A DNA stretch of 64,000 bases from contig JACKQL020000130.1 in the NCBI GenBank assembly GCA_018296165.2, forward strand, positions 59,965 through 123,964. Reading direction: 5' to 3'. Every line of letters begins with the position of its first letter. Within the stretch, counting starts at the first letter, position 1. This DNA comes from Termitomyces sp. T153 (lineage: Eukaryota; Basidiomycota; Agaricomycetes; Agaricales; Lyophyllaceae). Position numbers and translations under genes: made by a program. The notes under the pieces are model-generated. The model saw nothing but the letters and a program-made list of their open reading frames with translations. It ran no database searches and was not told the origin of the DNA. Below are positions 45,497 to 57,964 of this stretch, in pieces.

Positions 45497-46140
45497 TTGT
45501 GTGCCATTTCAACCTCAGACCTCAACCCTTCTGCGATCCCGCCTTGTACCAACCACGGCCCAGTGACCTACGATATCCTTACCCTTACTGTGATCTTTGT
45601 CTGGTGTCTCTCTGTTGATCTGGCACGTAGAACGCAGCGTATGGAAGCACCTCTTGTTCTTTGTCAAGTATGTAGATATTGGTGTCGCACTGCCCTGAAC
45701 CTACCTATCCTTTGGACCGCATTCTCCGCCGCTACTTGACCGATTGTAAAACGCCTCTTCGATCCAAAGTTTGCTTCATCTCTTTCTAGAGCGCTCTCGC
45801 AGGCAGCCACTTGTGTTCAAGGTATGTATGTACTAGCAGCTCAGGCTGGAAAAATCATCTCCATTCCGATTCTGACGGGAGTCTGATTCATCCTCGACGT
45901 TATTCCTCACTGCGAGCTAGCGGATTTCCTGGCCATCTCTATCTACCTAATCTTCTCTTTATCCGGGTTCTTTACCAGCGAAGGCTCGTCTATAATTTAC
46001 TCAGACTGGAAGAATGTTGCTTTCGCTCCGGCTGCAGACTCGAAACATTCTGTCACTTCCGCGCTTGAAGAAGCTCATAGCCTCATACTACTTGGTCGCA
46101 TTATCACCGCCGACGGCTTGCTGCAATGATTCAATCTCGT
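45497..46140 (+). pseudogene. F-box protein pseudogene
   Basis: The first frame holds an F-box-like segment common in Agaricomycetes: YDILTLTVIFVWCLSVDLAR, then EAPLVLCQVCRYWCRTALNL and PILWTAFSAA, followed at once by a stop (about 45737-45739). After a frame change the typical continuation SIQSLLHLFLERSRRQPLVF can be read at about 45760-45822. After further stops comes GRMLLSLRLQTRNILSLPRL (about 46005-46065). The order agrees with an F-box/LRR-type protein whose reading frame is now broken at least twice. A very short intron might remove the first stop but not the later ones. Probably a decayed member of the large F-box family that supplies SCF ubiquitin-ligase adaptors. Confidence 0.65.
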
Positions 46141-46614
46141 TGTAGACCGATAGAGGGCATTGTAGCAGGAGCTCAACTTGACACGGTTCGTGCTTTGTCC
46201 GAGAGGGGAAATATTCATTTACCCAACTATCGTCCTAATGAGAATGATATACTGTCTCTTAAATCGTTTCGAAAGCATGAGGTCCAACTCCAGCATCAGA
46301 ACATTTGCAGAATACCGTTCACGAGTCACTACAGCCTGATTCACCTACCTGAGAATAGAATAAGTACACTTCTTTCACTCGATTGATGGATGAACGTATG
46401 TAACAGTGGCATTGTAAGTGACTCGTGTATTACAATGTTTCAAAAAAAAACAGGGCTCAGGTCTCGGGCCTCCATACATTTCATGATATTATTATGACGA
46501 TAATGCCTAAAGTTTGAGAGGTGGTAAATTCCGTAAGTGGGTAACCAAAAATCATGAGAGTCGTGGTCGAAGGTCATAAATATCGAAATATCAAGTCTCC
46601 ATACATCATCAACA
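46141..46614. other. Intergenic, no recognisable gene
   Basis: Downstream of the minus-strand MVP1 stop; probably its 3' untranslated region and decayed F-box sequence. Confidence 0.4.
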
Positions 46615-49201
46615 TCATTCATATGGCATCCCTTCGACTGCTTCTTGGAGAGACGCCCAATTATTGAGCACGTTTTCCGCGAACTCTCGCTCTTCACGAG
46701 AGAATTTTTGCACTAATCGAGTTACAAGCGTGTTCTCGCGATTATGGAGGACAACACGGATTTCATGCCACATTCTATCCACAGGATTAAAATTGTGATC
46801 TTTTGCAGAAAGCAGTGAGAACCCACGATGCACGAATAAACACACGTCTGTTCAGTTGTGCAGCTATGCTCGCTTGGTCCTTCTCCACAAGGCTGGAAAG
46901 TCTGTCATTTTCTTCCTCCCATCCATCCTTATGAGCACTCCGAATACCATCCAGCTTCAAAGAAATAGTTTCTACGCGCTTTTTAAGCCGTTCAACTTGG
47001 TCAACGGAAGAACGCTCGTGTCTGATAAGAAGATCACGCATAGCAAGGTAAAGATCACGTTGAGCCTATCGCAAATTAAGAAGAATGATCTTATACTCGG
47101 ATTTTGAGCATACCTTAAGAGCTTCGAGGGTTGTGTCAAATATGTGCCGTATCTTGAAATCGGATTTAATTCAACTTCATATGCAAAAAGTTCAACTGAG
47201 ACTTACTCTGGATTCTGAGAGTTCGGAATGTCTTTGAGCGTAATTGGCCACTTGTTCAAGCCCCAAACGCACGCCATTTGACAACTCGCATTCGTCTCCT
47301 CTCCAGCAACGTTCATTGACTTCAATGACAGCTCTCAGAGTGTTGGTCAGTCTCGTCAAATCGCCCTGCAGAATAGTATAGTTGTTGGTTTGGATGAGAT
47401 CGTGGCGAGCGTTTGAAGATTCAAAGGAAACAGACGCGGAAGCAACAGTCGGACGAGGGGACAAAGCAAAGATGCGAAACGAGAAATGAGTCGGCAGTAG
47501 GCGCTTCGGAAGGCTGAAGGTGACCGTACCGCAGCAGCTTCTTGTCTCCTCATAATGCGTTCTGCAAGAACACATATTCTCTGCCATTGATCAATTAGAG
47601 GATTGAGCCTCACACGAATAGTCCTGTTGGGTCTCAATGGAGTCTTTATTGCTATTTTCATGAAGATGGGGCGTACGTGAGCTTGTCCTCCAGATCACTG
47701 GGGATGGTCATCTCTTCGATGTGATCCACACGTTTGGAGACAGACTCTTCATCCAAGGAGACGGAGGTATGTTTTCGCCATGTTTCCAAAGACGGCTCCG
47801 TCAAAAATACCGCAAGAAGCCCATCGTCTTTGATAATAGGGTGATTCCTGTGACACTGTCATTACAGGTCAATCAATCATGCCTTTCGTACGTACACAAC
47901 AAAATTGAGCACTCTTGCGAGGCCACGTCTGTAAACTATGAGTACTGGCAGATTTCTCTAGGAGAGGTGATAAGCCATGGCTTACCGTCGTTGTTCCAGA
48001 AATTGGTCATCCGCTATCACATCTTTGAGTAAAAGAAGAAGCTGTAAGTAGCACGGACATACCTCCAATTCTTTTAGGGGGTAGGGCGGGGATTAGGCGG
48101 AAGGGGTATCGTTGTAGTAGAACATTCCATAGGAAAACGAATTCTGAGTACCGTCGCTGTACGGGAGAGGTACCACGCTTCGTTGTGTCTTAGCGCAAGG
48201 CGAACGGAGATATTGGAAAACGCACTTCAGTCAGAACTTCATACACCATATACCGATTCAGAATGAATCCCTGTGGGCCAAGTAGATTTACTCTGATCAC
48301 CTCTTGTTTCCTCCACCATTCATTTTGTAACCCTGTACCAGCTAAGCTCGATAAAGCACCGTTAGCTCTGGCGCTATCGAATCCGTTCGCACTATCAGGG
48401 GGAGGGCCAAATCGAGGATTAGTACTCCATGGGTCGTCGGAAGAGTAGACAGGAGTGGGTGCAAGAATTGTATTTGCAGTGTTTTGTCGGTAATTGGGAG
48501 TTGGTGAGAAGGCTGAAGTGGTAGGCTGATATTTGGAGAGGTCAAGTGCTGGCTCAGGTAAGGTGTTTTGCGACGATAAAGCTGCAACTTGTTCGATACT
48601 GACGTCTAGAAAATACAGTTCAATCAGCCGACAAAAGACCGAGGAGCTTGTAGAAGTCACCTTTCCCTGCTTGTGCTAAAGCCACGAGGGCCAGCGCAAC
48701 GAAAAATTCAAGCTTCGAAACCCGAGGTTTTGAGCTCACAAGGTTGACAATCTGAAGGTAACATGAAATGAGCACCGATGTAGTGTGATCATGCTCGCTT
48801 TGACCTTGTCGATAGTGGCAGCCGGAAGGGACGAGGTATTTAGGATACGCGACAAGGAGTTGACTGATGCCTCTCCGAGATTGTTGGGATCTGCAGCTGC
48901 GAAAGCAGTATTATAAATGGCGGGTATTGCTGCATCAGCTGCATGCGAGTAAGTCAGGCGACTTGAGTTCGACTTGTCGGTGATAGAGCTTTGGAAGAGA
49001 CACACCAATCACTGAGCTAGATACAGAGGATGTGCTCTGGGATATGGGAGTGGGAGCAGGGCTCGGAGCAGTACTCCAGGGATCCAAGCCTTCCTCATAT
49101 ACTGAATTCGCCAAGGGATTCTCGTCTACAAAACTACCACCGAAACCGGCAGCTGAAGATGTGCCTGCGTATCGTTGTGCAGGTCTTGGAGAGTTGAACA
49201 T
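46615..49201 (-). CDS. MVP1: Sorting nexin Mvp1 (SNX8-like, PX-BAR)
   Basis: Endosomal membrane-remodelling protein needed for recycling and vacuolar sorting. The start at 49199-49201 reads MFNSPRPAQRYAG, then a disordered region with ENPLANSVYEEGLDPWST. An EH/EF-like helical segment follows (IPAIYNTAFAAADP, LEFFVALALVALAQAGK). The PX domain is spliced from NRYMVYEVLTE, RRYSEFVFLWNVLLQRYPFR and LIPALPPKRIG, with basic residues in the RRYS and PPK-R boxes that bind PI3P. Next come DDQFLEQRRRGLARVLNFV, NHPIIKDDGLLAVFLTEPSL and EESVSKRVDHIEEMTIPSDL, a sequence diagnostic for Mvp1. The BAR part runs through LIRHERSSVDQVERLKKRVE and ends NNWASLQEAVEGMPYE at 46615. More than ten exons, and frame holds at each junction checked. 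Confidence 0.9.
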
Positions 49202-49396
49202 TGTGGAAGAGTCGTGACGAATGCTCAACGACTCGAAACTTCTAACCGGAGTCGGTAAGCAAGGATGTTTATTGATCGGTTCGTCAAAGTCATTATATAT
49301 TACTAGCATCCATCACAATGGGAAGCATTCTCGTCAGACATTAGAAATCTACAAGACCCCACCAAGTACAACTACGTCTGCCATCTCTTCGACCAT

Positions 49397-52236
49397 TTAG
49401 ACAACTTCCCCAGTCTTTTTGGCTGCGAAATGCAGCGTCCAGGTAGAGAGCAACCGCTTGCTATTGACTGTATCACCATCCAACCTGATACGCTCTAAGT
49501 CGATGATGGAAACTAGAAACTGTGACTACGTACCCGGGTGTTCCGTAGGTCAGGGGTGATATGAATATAAACATGGACAACATCGCAATGCTGAAGATAA
49601 TCAGAATGATCGGTCCTTTGATACCAATGTCAGAGTATTGAGATGGACGCAAGCGCGTGGAAGGTCCTTGAATGGATATAGGATAGTTGATGGTTTCACT
49701 CAAAACGAAGTTAAGTACCGCGCCTGCAATGAGAGCAGAAGCCAGGTGAGAGGGGAGATAGTGGTGAATAAATAATTGACGGTTCATGAGGAAAAATGGG
49801 ACGTAATGAACTCCCCAGACAATGAAGAAAAAGCCAGCGTTGTTCCAGAGACGATTACGCGCAGCTGCGAAAAAGGTCAAAGATTTAAACAAGTACTAGA
49901 GAAATAGGCTCACGATCTGGGATCGGGTCAAGGTTTCTGCGCCTCGCCAGGAGGTCTGCACCAAGGACGCCAACGTAGATTGATAGTGCAACTACACAAG
50001 TCCACCATCCAATAAGATTACCAATAAGATAAATTTGCTTTGAAGTTTCGCTCTGGGTCCAGAAACTGATACCGCTGAGCAAAAAAGGCCAGTTTATCGG
50101 ACTGCTAGCATATGGATGTGAGGCAGTCAATCCTGCGTTGTGTTGCAACATAAGAAGCTGAAGTTCAGCAAATTTCTTGAAGAAGTTCATGCTCTTGGGT
50201 TCCTTGTTCGGAGCTTTTCCATCACGCTCAGCAGGATCCTCTCCGTCTACAACAATGTTTCTTAGTAAGTGGAGTAGAAGATGAAGAACATGTCGTACTC
50301 TCGTCAGCGATGATGTTGTCGACGAACCAAGTTGCAGTCTTTTCAGTAGGATTTTTGTTGCCGTTAATTTCGAGTTGATTGAAGGCCCAATCAGGAAGTT
50401 GCTTGTTGTGTGTCCACATCGAGACTCTCGTAGGAACATGAATGAGTCTGAAGTAGCCCGATTTACTCTTCCATGCCTGCCCTTCATGCCCTTCAAGAAG
50501 GACCACTTGAAACAGAGTGTCATTGTGTCTGGAGTGATCATCTTTCGGCCACGTAGTAAACTCCTGATTCGTTGGCATGAGGGGCGATGCGACATCATGA
50601 GTAAGGAGGTGACTGCGAGTATTGACGTGTAAGAGCTGGACAACATCGTTGTGGCGAACAACGCGACCACGACCAGTCTCTGGGAGAGCCTTGGTTGGGA
50701 TAATTTGCCAGTGGTTGTTCGTATCGTTGTGACCATAACCTGTGACTTGTTGACCTGCGTGTTGTGAAAAAGAAATCAATCAACTAAGAGGGAGTTGAAA
50801 CCGAAAATGATTAGACCTTGGCTGCTGACACGTCCATCCTCGTAGGTCAAAGGATATCTCTCAATATGAGAGTGTAGGAAGACCTTCGATTCCTTGTGTC
50901 TCAATGTTACAGTATCATAGAAACGGATTTCTGACAGCAAACGAAAATCAGCAAAGCCAGTCAAGTTCGAGGACTTCGCTTCTTTACCTTGACTATTGAG
51001 CAGCATCTCGTTGCCCAAAAGAGTCTCCTGGAATGCAGGGCTCATAAAGGTATCACCGGGTCCAGAATATATAAGAACAGAAAAATGGACATAGAAGAAA
51101 GCCAAGTAGACGATGAATGGGATAACAATAAGTCCAACAGCGCGTGCCCAAAAATGTTTCCAAAAATAATCCTACAGATAGATTAATAACGCAAAATGGC
51201 GATATGATGAGGACTGACAATCGAAGGATTCTTGTTGATATCGAGAATATCCCAAAGGTCAATCAAAACAGCGATACCAATCGCCACTACTGTGAGGATG
51301 CCATTTACTTTGGCACCCCAGGTACATGCCATGAAAACTCCAGTAGTAATGAGCCATGTCCACCAATCCGTTGAGAACTCGCTACAAACATGAAACATGA
51401 GATTAGGACCATTAGGACCAAAAAGTACACTGCCAACCCACCGGTAGCGAAGCTTGCGGAAACGGATGTATGCATAGATTGTAAGGGACATAAAGAAAAT
51501 CAAGGCCGCGTCCAGAAGGATGAGACGAGCCTGCGTGACATGAGCATTATCTACAAAAATGTTATTTCATAACGCTTGAGATAAAATACGTGGTGCATAC
51601 CAAAGAGGACGATGGCTGCGGAGAACGCGGCAATGACTGTAGAATAACCGCTCTCTTTCATGATGGCATAAACGACAGGTATAGTGAGACTGCCAAGGAT
51701 GGCAGGAAGAGCTCGCAAGCCAACGTAAGGTACGTGGTTGGTTGTATAGCTGTCGCCGATCGACTCGAATTGGAAGTTTCCATCAAATCCAACAAACCAG
51801 CCAGCTAGACCAAAGAGCATTTTGGCAAAGGGTGGATGTACGTCGAAATAGTACTCTCGTCGAAGGTAGTGTGAGGCAAACTTGCCAAAGTGCACCTCAT
51901 CAAAGCTGACGATCATTGAGTGAGTTATTGAACCCCAACACACGAATCTACTCACACAACTTCATCGGGAGCGTTAATCTTATAGAACCGCAGCGCAAAA
52001 GATAGAGCGGTGAGTAATGACACGATAGCAATGCTTGCTTGGGGAGTCTCTAGGAGTTTTTCAATATGGTTGCGATTTCTCTATTCGAATGCATAAATAA
52101 CATGGTGGTATCCATTTTTGAACCTTACCGGGTCCTGGTACACTTCGCTAGCATGCTCGTCATCTTGGACAGTATCGTTAGTAGGCTGAAGTGGTGAGTT
52201 TGCCTTTCGTTGGCGAATCTGGGAAGGACCCGCCAT
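49397..52236 (-). CDS. PMT4: Dolichyl-phosphate-mannose-protein mannosyltransferase, Pmt4 type
   Basis: ER multi-span enzyme that transfers mannose from dolichyl phosphate to Ser/Thr of secretory proteins. The start at 52234-52236 (MAGPSQIRQRK) gives a cytosolic N-terminus. The first luminal loop contains the catalytic acidic motif, spliced as NAPDEVVFDEVHFGKFASHY, followed by YYFDVHPPFAKMLFGLAGW. Membrane spans follow (TTGVFMACTWGAKVNGILTV and others), with SGPGDTFMSPAFQETLLGNE. The three MIR repeats are visible: FYDTVTLRHKESKVFLHSH with YGHNDTNNHWQIIP, VVRHNDVVQLLHVNTRSHLL, and GYFRLIHVPTRVSMWTHNKQ. FHVS-type C-terminal spans end PLTYGTPG, then LDGDTVNSKRLLSTWTLHFA, with TAA at 49397-49399. 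FMSPxFQ and the GYxHNDTNN motif fit Pmt4 rather than Pmt1 or Pmt2, and the assignment to Pmt4 is by pattern. Confidence 0.88.
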
Positions 52237-52554
52237 GGGGTAAAGTGTGCAAGTATTTGTTTTATCGAGACGCGTTTCGAATGCCACGAAACATCAGGTT
52301 TACATAATCATGATGATCTGTCGCAACGTGTATCTGCTCAGCGCTTCAACTTTGATTGATGTGGGTGAAAATCTGCAGTTTCAGCCCCTGCAGAGCTGAT
52401 TCACCAATCGAAGAAGGAAGGTACTTCTGACATCTCTTTCTGAGTTCTTCAAAGCCCGCGCGTCGCACGCGATATCTCGAGTTTTGAAAGATAGATCTAT
52501 CAAAGGTACACGTACATACATAGATGTACGCGTGAGTATACGCAAAGCTGAGGG
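52237..52554. other. Intergenic, same-strand spacer
   Basis: 318 bases between RRP7 (upstream) and PMT4 on the minus strand. No coding signal. Confidence 0.5.
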
Positions 52555-53641
52555 TTAATACGGCCTGAACCGTCGAGATGCCTTGAGTGCTTCCACTTTT
52601 GCCTTGTCTTCCTCCCATCTCTTTTTCAAGGTCATAAGCTCTTTGAACAAAAATCCCATAATCAGAGACAAGTCAAAAAAAAAAAAAGAATGGAGGGACA
52701 AACATACCGCTGCGTTGTTTCTCTGCCTTCTGAAACGCATAAAAATCCTTTTTCTCCTTTCCTTCCTTCTTCGCATTCCGATTCCGCCTCGACGTCTGCC
52801 CACTCCTCTGGAACTGCTTGCTCGCAACGCCCACCCCTCCACCCAGTGTCTTCCCAAATGCGCCACCTCTCGTTACAAGCGTGAAGCCATCATCGTCAAC
52901 GATCGCCTCGCCCTTGCGATACTTCGATTTCTGCTTCGTTTTTTGTAGATTGTGCTCGAAAACCAATATTGAGGAGTCCGCATGTTCCTTGACAGCGTCA
53001 AGCGGGGGTCGCAGTGAATCATAGAGGGAAGTATAATGAGCGAGGCCAGAGGGTTCCTCTGATATTGTAGGCCATGGGCGGGGTTTTGTTGCAGTAGAGA
53101 GTGCCCGTTGCAAAGAGGACGAGTCCAAGAAGATTAGATGAGCGGAACGACCAGTGGGTCGTAGTGTCCGCAGAGGTTTTGTTGGCAGTGGGACGACCTT
53201 TGGAGTGTCGTCTTTTGAAACTTTTCGACGTTTTCGAGGTTCCGTTACAACGTCAATCTCAGGATCTTGGTTATTTTCCTCTTCCCCCTCGTCACTATCG
53301 CTATCCTCCTGATGAGGCTCCACAGCATCCGCATCAAACAGCACTCGTTCTACCGTGCCAGACTGTTTGAATAGTTGTGATAATTCGCGTTCAGTAGCGT
53401 CTGGCGGTACGTTGGTTAAAAATAATGTCCTGCCCTCTGGCAAAGAACTTTGAGACGCCTTCTTTGATCCCACATGAGAGCGTGCATATATGTAGTGTGT
53501 TGAAGAAGATGAATATGTGACTGGGACAACGGTGAAGCCGTTGAGAGATGTTGGTAGAGCCATCAAAAAAGTTTGAGGAAGGATATTTTTAATATTTGCG
53601 TCATTCGTAGCCAAATAAACCGAAGCCATCGTGAAGGGCAT
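52555..53641 (-). CDS. RRP7: Ribosomal RNA-processing protein 7 (Rrp7-like)
   Basis: Nucleolar factor of the small-subunit processome (UTP-C/CURI complexes). Two exons, with an intron of about 70 nt near 52633-52704 that contains a long T-run. The N-terminus is followed by a degenerate RRM: GRTLFLTNVPPDATERELSQ, LFKQSGTVERVLFD and later RSAHLIFLDSSSLQRAL. An acidic insertion (EDSDSDEGEEENNQD) and a basic patch (PRKRRKVSKDD) interrupt the domain, as in other Rrp7 proteins. The C-terminal Rrp7 signature is strong: DDDGFTLVTRGGAFGKTLGG, then DFYAFQKAEKQRS, and after the intron LKKRWEEDKAKVEALKASRR, ending FRPY with TAA at 52555-52557. Two near ATGs (53641 and 53629) are possible starts. The second (MASVYLATND) looks more natural, but the first is kept for completeness. 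Confidence 0.9.
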
Positions 53642-53936
53642 TATTGATTAATTCAAATGATATCGAGCAAAAAACTACGTCAATATCTACATGTTGAACA
53701 GGATGCATATTCATATTACACAACAACGTCGTCCAAGAAATAATCGTAAGGAGACGTGATTACCAAAAAGCCACAATGTAGTAATAGTAGTAATAGAAAT
53801 ACGGAGGGGAATCAACCAGAGCCTAGAGACTCGACGACAACAAGATGATACAAATACGTACGGAGAGCACCAAAATAATATATAGCAGTAGACATAGCGA
53901 CGAAGAGTGGAGAGAAGGAGGGGGAAAAATCTGATT

Positions 53937-56900
53937 TTAGTCGCGGGCCACCCAGTCAGTACTACGTGAGACGAGCTCGATTGAATTATCTGTCGTCCAA
54001 AATAGACGTTCAGTCGCGCTGCGTCCACTCCACGCCTTTTGGTCGCGCAGAATCATAGCCTGGTACAACAGATAATCAGCATATGTAAATAAAAGAAACC
54101 AGCCAGCACGGAGATGAACCTACCTGCTGAGCACCAAAATTCCGCTGATCATGTGCAAAGAGCTCAACATTATCTTCCAAAGCCTCCAAAAGTGTCTGCA
54201 AATCCTGCAAGATTGCCTGCATCGCCCGAACAGCGGCAAGTGTCAGCAGCTCCCTGCGATTACGGACGGTGCTCCCGTTCCCGTTCCCGTTAAAATTGGG
54301 CGGCGGAAGCGAGCGCGATATCGTCTGGAGCACAGTCTGCAGAATACGCTTCGTCTCTCCCATGATTTTTTGCGCTTGTGGGAAGTTTCGTCTTGAGACT
54401 AGCACCAACGCGCGCGTGATCATGTCGGAAGCAAGGAGCTCCATGCGTCGGCGGACGATGACGGGATCAGAGATGGCCGAGGGTGGCTTTGAGCTGCTCG
54501 AAGGGGGTAGGAGGGTTACGGTTAGAAGGACGGGATGTGCGAGACGGGTGATGTTCTTAGCAGCAGCGGGATCGAAGAAAGCGCCGTCGACTTCAATAAT
54601 GGGCACTTCGTCAATCATACGATCCATCATTCCATCTGTGAAATCGCTGTCCTCCATAGATAACGAGTCAAGACCCATGCTCTGCACAAATTTATCTGTG
54701 GCATTCATCGCGCGTGGGTTGGCCGGTCGACGGGTCTGAGCTGCCTTCTGCGCGTCCGTGTTGTCAAGCTCCATCTCGATGAGCATCTCCTTACGCTCGC
54801 CATACCGCAGTTCACCGACATCGATGTCAACATTTTGTCCATCTGATGCAAGGATCGACGACGGGCCACCAGAGACTTTGCGGATCCTAAACCGATGCCC
54901 ATCAACGACCTTGATGTGCATCTTCATGTTCAGAAGTCCGATCGACATCATCCCACCAACACAACCGGCTATACAGTCGCGCAGGTCATACCATTCTCTG
55001 ACGAAGGTGTATGTCCCGCTTGTGTGATTTGACATGAGCCACAAGGAGGCGGGATCATGTGAGCGGCCATAACCAAAGGAGTGAATGGGCACGTTGGCGG
55101 CTTCGGCGCGAGCAAGGACGAGATCCATTTGCGCACGCCGAGTGCTGTCAGAGGCATCACTAACTAGGACCATGCCCGAGATAGGGTTGCGAGCTTTACG
55201 TTGCAGAACAACGTCAAGGCCTGAAATAGAATAGAAGAGTGATAAGTCGTCGTCAGATTTACAATGTAACATCAGAAGTACTGACCGTGATTAACTGCAG
55301 TGACGACATCGGTCTTTTCCTCCTTGGAACCTCTAACAAGGAACTCATCAAGTTGTTCTTCCATCCTATTTCCAGTCTCGTCGATGAACTTTTCCAGTCG
55401 TGCTCGGCTCTGGGGTTTCCCAGGACTCAAGAACGGCGTCTTCCTGACTCTCCCTGAGGGGCCAACCTCGAACGTAACCAAGCTCAGCCGATCCTTTTTC
55501 GCCATTGATGCAAGCATGAAATCAAGGGTAGTACGAATTACACGAATTTTCAATTGCGCGGTGCTGGGCACAGCAGAGGGCGGGGGTATAGAAATAACAA
55601 GAATAAGGTCCAGAGGTGGGTGTGGCAGAGGTGTCAGGGAGTTGGACGGTCCTGAGGATGTGTAAGGCGTCACAAGCGACGTTGGCGAGTACGCGCTGAG
55701 TTGGTCGTCTTCAGCGAGCGTTGTGAGTTTATTGGGGGTCATCTGATGCCGTTGAGGCATTGAGCCATGTGAAGTGGAAGAGGAAAGGGTGGACCGGGAT
55801 GAGCCGTTCAAAAGGCTGTCCACCGTACTAACCGATGTTTGAGTGCTCCCGCCACTCAGCACACGCAATGCCTTCTGGCTTCCACCAAATTCCTCCATAT
55901 CGGGTACCCTTGGATTAGGTTGGGGAGGCGAGATGCCATTCTGCTGCTGGAACATGTTGACGAGAGTTTGGATGTTGTTCTTCCAAGCGTCCATAGACGC
56001 CCGGTCCCTGAAAATGAGTATGAAGGACGCGAGCTCGTCTTCCATGTCAATCGTCAGACTCATCTCCCCTGCGGCGGAACTTGCGGTGACGTGCTTGATG
56101 TGACGGACGTATATGCGCCCCTTCAAACGCAAGACACCCTTTGACTGGCCCGAGCTGGAAGTTGAGAATCCGGGATCTGTGAAACCAGATGCATTGGAAA
56201 GTAATCGGCCGAGTCCGCGTTTTCTCTCCTCCACGACACAGATGATTGCTTCCCTAAAGAGATAGACGTAGAACTCGCGAACCGCGGTATCTCGTCGAAC
56301 CGACAACAGATCGTACATCTGCAACGGCCCCAAGTCCGACAGAGGATGACCTTTCCAGTCGATGATACGATTTCTGAGGTCCTCCGTGATAGCATGGAAT
56401 GGGGAATCTTCTTCGTGATGAGCGTGGTTGGGTATGTAGGAATTATGTGCGGTGGAAGATGTACCATGTACTTCAGATGCAGTAGAGGAATGTTGATATG
56501 AGTTTGGGTCGTATGGGGTGGGCGACTGGGTATAGGAATCAGATGCTGAGGGATGGTGTTGGTATGAGCCTGGGTCGTGTTCTCCATTCTGCTGCTGTAG
56601 TTGACGTTTTCGCAACTGATCGGTGTGTGGGCTAGAGCGACCAGAATGGGGTTCTTGTCGAGAACGAGAGCTGGTACTGCGCACAAAGTCGTCGTTCATG
56701 ACGGGGCCTGGTGTGCTTCCGGCCGCTCGCTTTCCGGGCAGTTCAATTACGACGATACAAGTTAGTGGTTGATTCAAGTCACTGGACCTCGTGAGAGACG
56801 AAAATTCAGGTCGAACCTGGATTGACGGGGCAATAATGTATGGGTAATGGTCGCCGTTCGGGCCCGATCTGACCGAACCAGTGGTCTCTAAGGGATCGTC

Positions 56901-57590
56901 GTCGTTTGGGTTGTATGGACTAGGGGCGCGGGCATTTGTTGGAGCATCACGCCCTGGAAATAGAGAAGCAGATTTACTGGGACCCATGCCCGTGAGAGCA
57001 GCCAGTTCTGGGCGCGAAGAGAGTCAGATGAGGACGAGACTGAAGAACTGGGGAGACAGACTGTTTAATTTGCCACCGTCACCATCGCCAACTTTCATGG
57101 GGCGTCTACATACACCGCAAACTCCGAGATTGGTTCTCCTGGACGCAGTCGAGCGAGCTTGATTTGGTGGAGGGCCGTATACCGCGGTGAAGCATGCCTA
57201 AAAATGAGATGAGCGCGGGGAACACGGAGCAAAAGTGGACTGGACCTCGTGAAGGGCATGGCTGCATTCGGGGACAATGTGAGGCTTCTCGCCTGGGAGG
57301 CGAAAGCTGAAGCTGAGAGGCTCGAGACACACTGGGCACTCTGCCTCAACCTCGACAGGATCCCTGGCAGAGACGACAGGTAGTGGGGCGACGGGCATGG
57401 GGGAGAAGGGATGGACAGGACGAGAATGGGAGGAGGAGGAGGCGGTGGTCGAGGAATGAGCAGAACGAAGGGAGGGCGGGCGGGGCTGCTTGCGGAAAAA
57501 GGACGTGAAGGAGATGAGCGGGGGAGGAGAGTGATCGGACGGGGCTGGCGAGTCTCGGTGCAGCCAACTGTTGGCCAAATTTGATCTCAT
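53937..57590 (-). CDS. RING-PH-VWA scaffold-like protein (Ste5/Far1-like architecture)
   Basis: Large protein of over 1,100 residues. The N-terminal RING is spliced from ECPVCLEPLSFSF, PHIVPECSHALHEACF and GVCGVCRRPMKVG, giving C-x2-C, C-x-H and C-x2-C ligands. A Ser/Pro/Gln-rich region follows (56.4-56.9 kb). A PH domain comes next (REFYVYLFREAIICVVEERK, GVLRLKGRIYVRHIKHVTAS, ASFILIFRDRASMDAWKNNI). The C-terminal half is a VWA-type domain beginning LDLILVISIPPPSAVP, with RISGM-type strand ISGMVLVSDASDS and SFGYGRSHDPASLWLMSNHT, then a VWA-associated helical region to the TAA at 53937-53939. The first MIDAS motif (DxSxS) is not conserved, so metal binding is doubtful. RING-PH-VWA order recalls fungal MAPK pheromone-pathway scaffolds of the Ste5/Far1 type. 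That functional link is inference. An upstream in-frame ATG at 57630-57632 is an alternative start. Confidence 0.75.
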
Positions 57591-57964
57591 GGTCACAATT
57601 TTTAGAGAAAGTGGAGGTATGTGTAAGCTCATCAATGCGGCATCGCTTGCACGCTTTGTTCCCGATTGGTCACTCGCCTTCCCTCACTCTAGTGCGCCAC
57701 GTCTCGCCGTCGTTTCTTCTCTGGCACGACGTCCATCATGCCCGGCAACTCGCCCGCTGGTGATTCTCACGTCCTTGGCGCCTGTGTACACCTGCAGCCC
57801 ATCATGCCCGTCTGTCCCACGTCAGCCCTCTGCCGAGAAATGATGGCAAACTCTGCGCAGTCGCTGGGTTCCGATTTCCACATCGGTGCCCGCGCGTGAA
57901 CGCAGAAATTTTGAACCCCTCGACATGATCGCATGTCAAATTGCTTACCAACTCAAGGTTCGCC
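57591..57964. promoter_or_regulatory. Divergent promoter region, RING-PH-VWA / DOPA-dioxygenase gene
   Basis: About 370 bases between start codons that face away from each other. No clear TATA box or repeat. Inferred from gene orientation. Confidence 0.4.
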
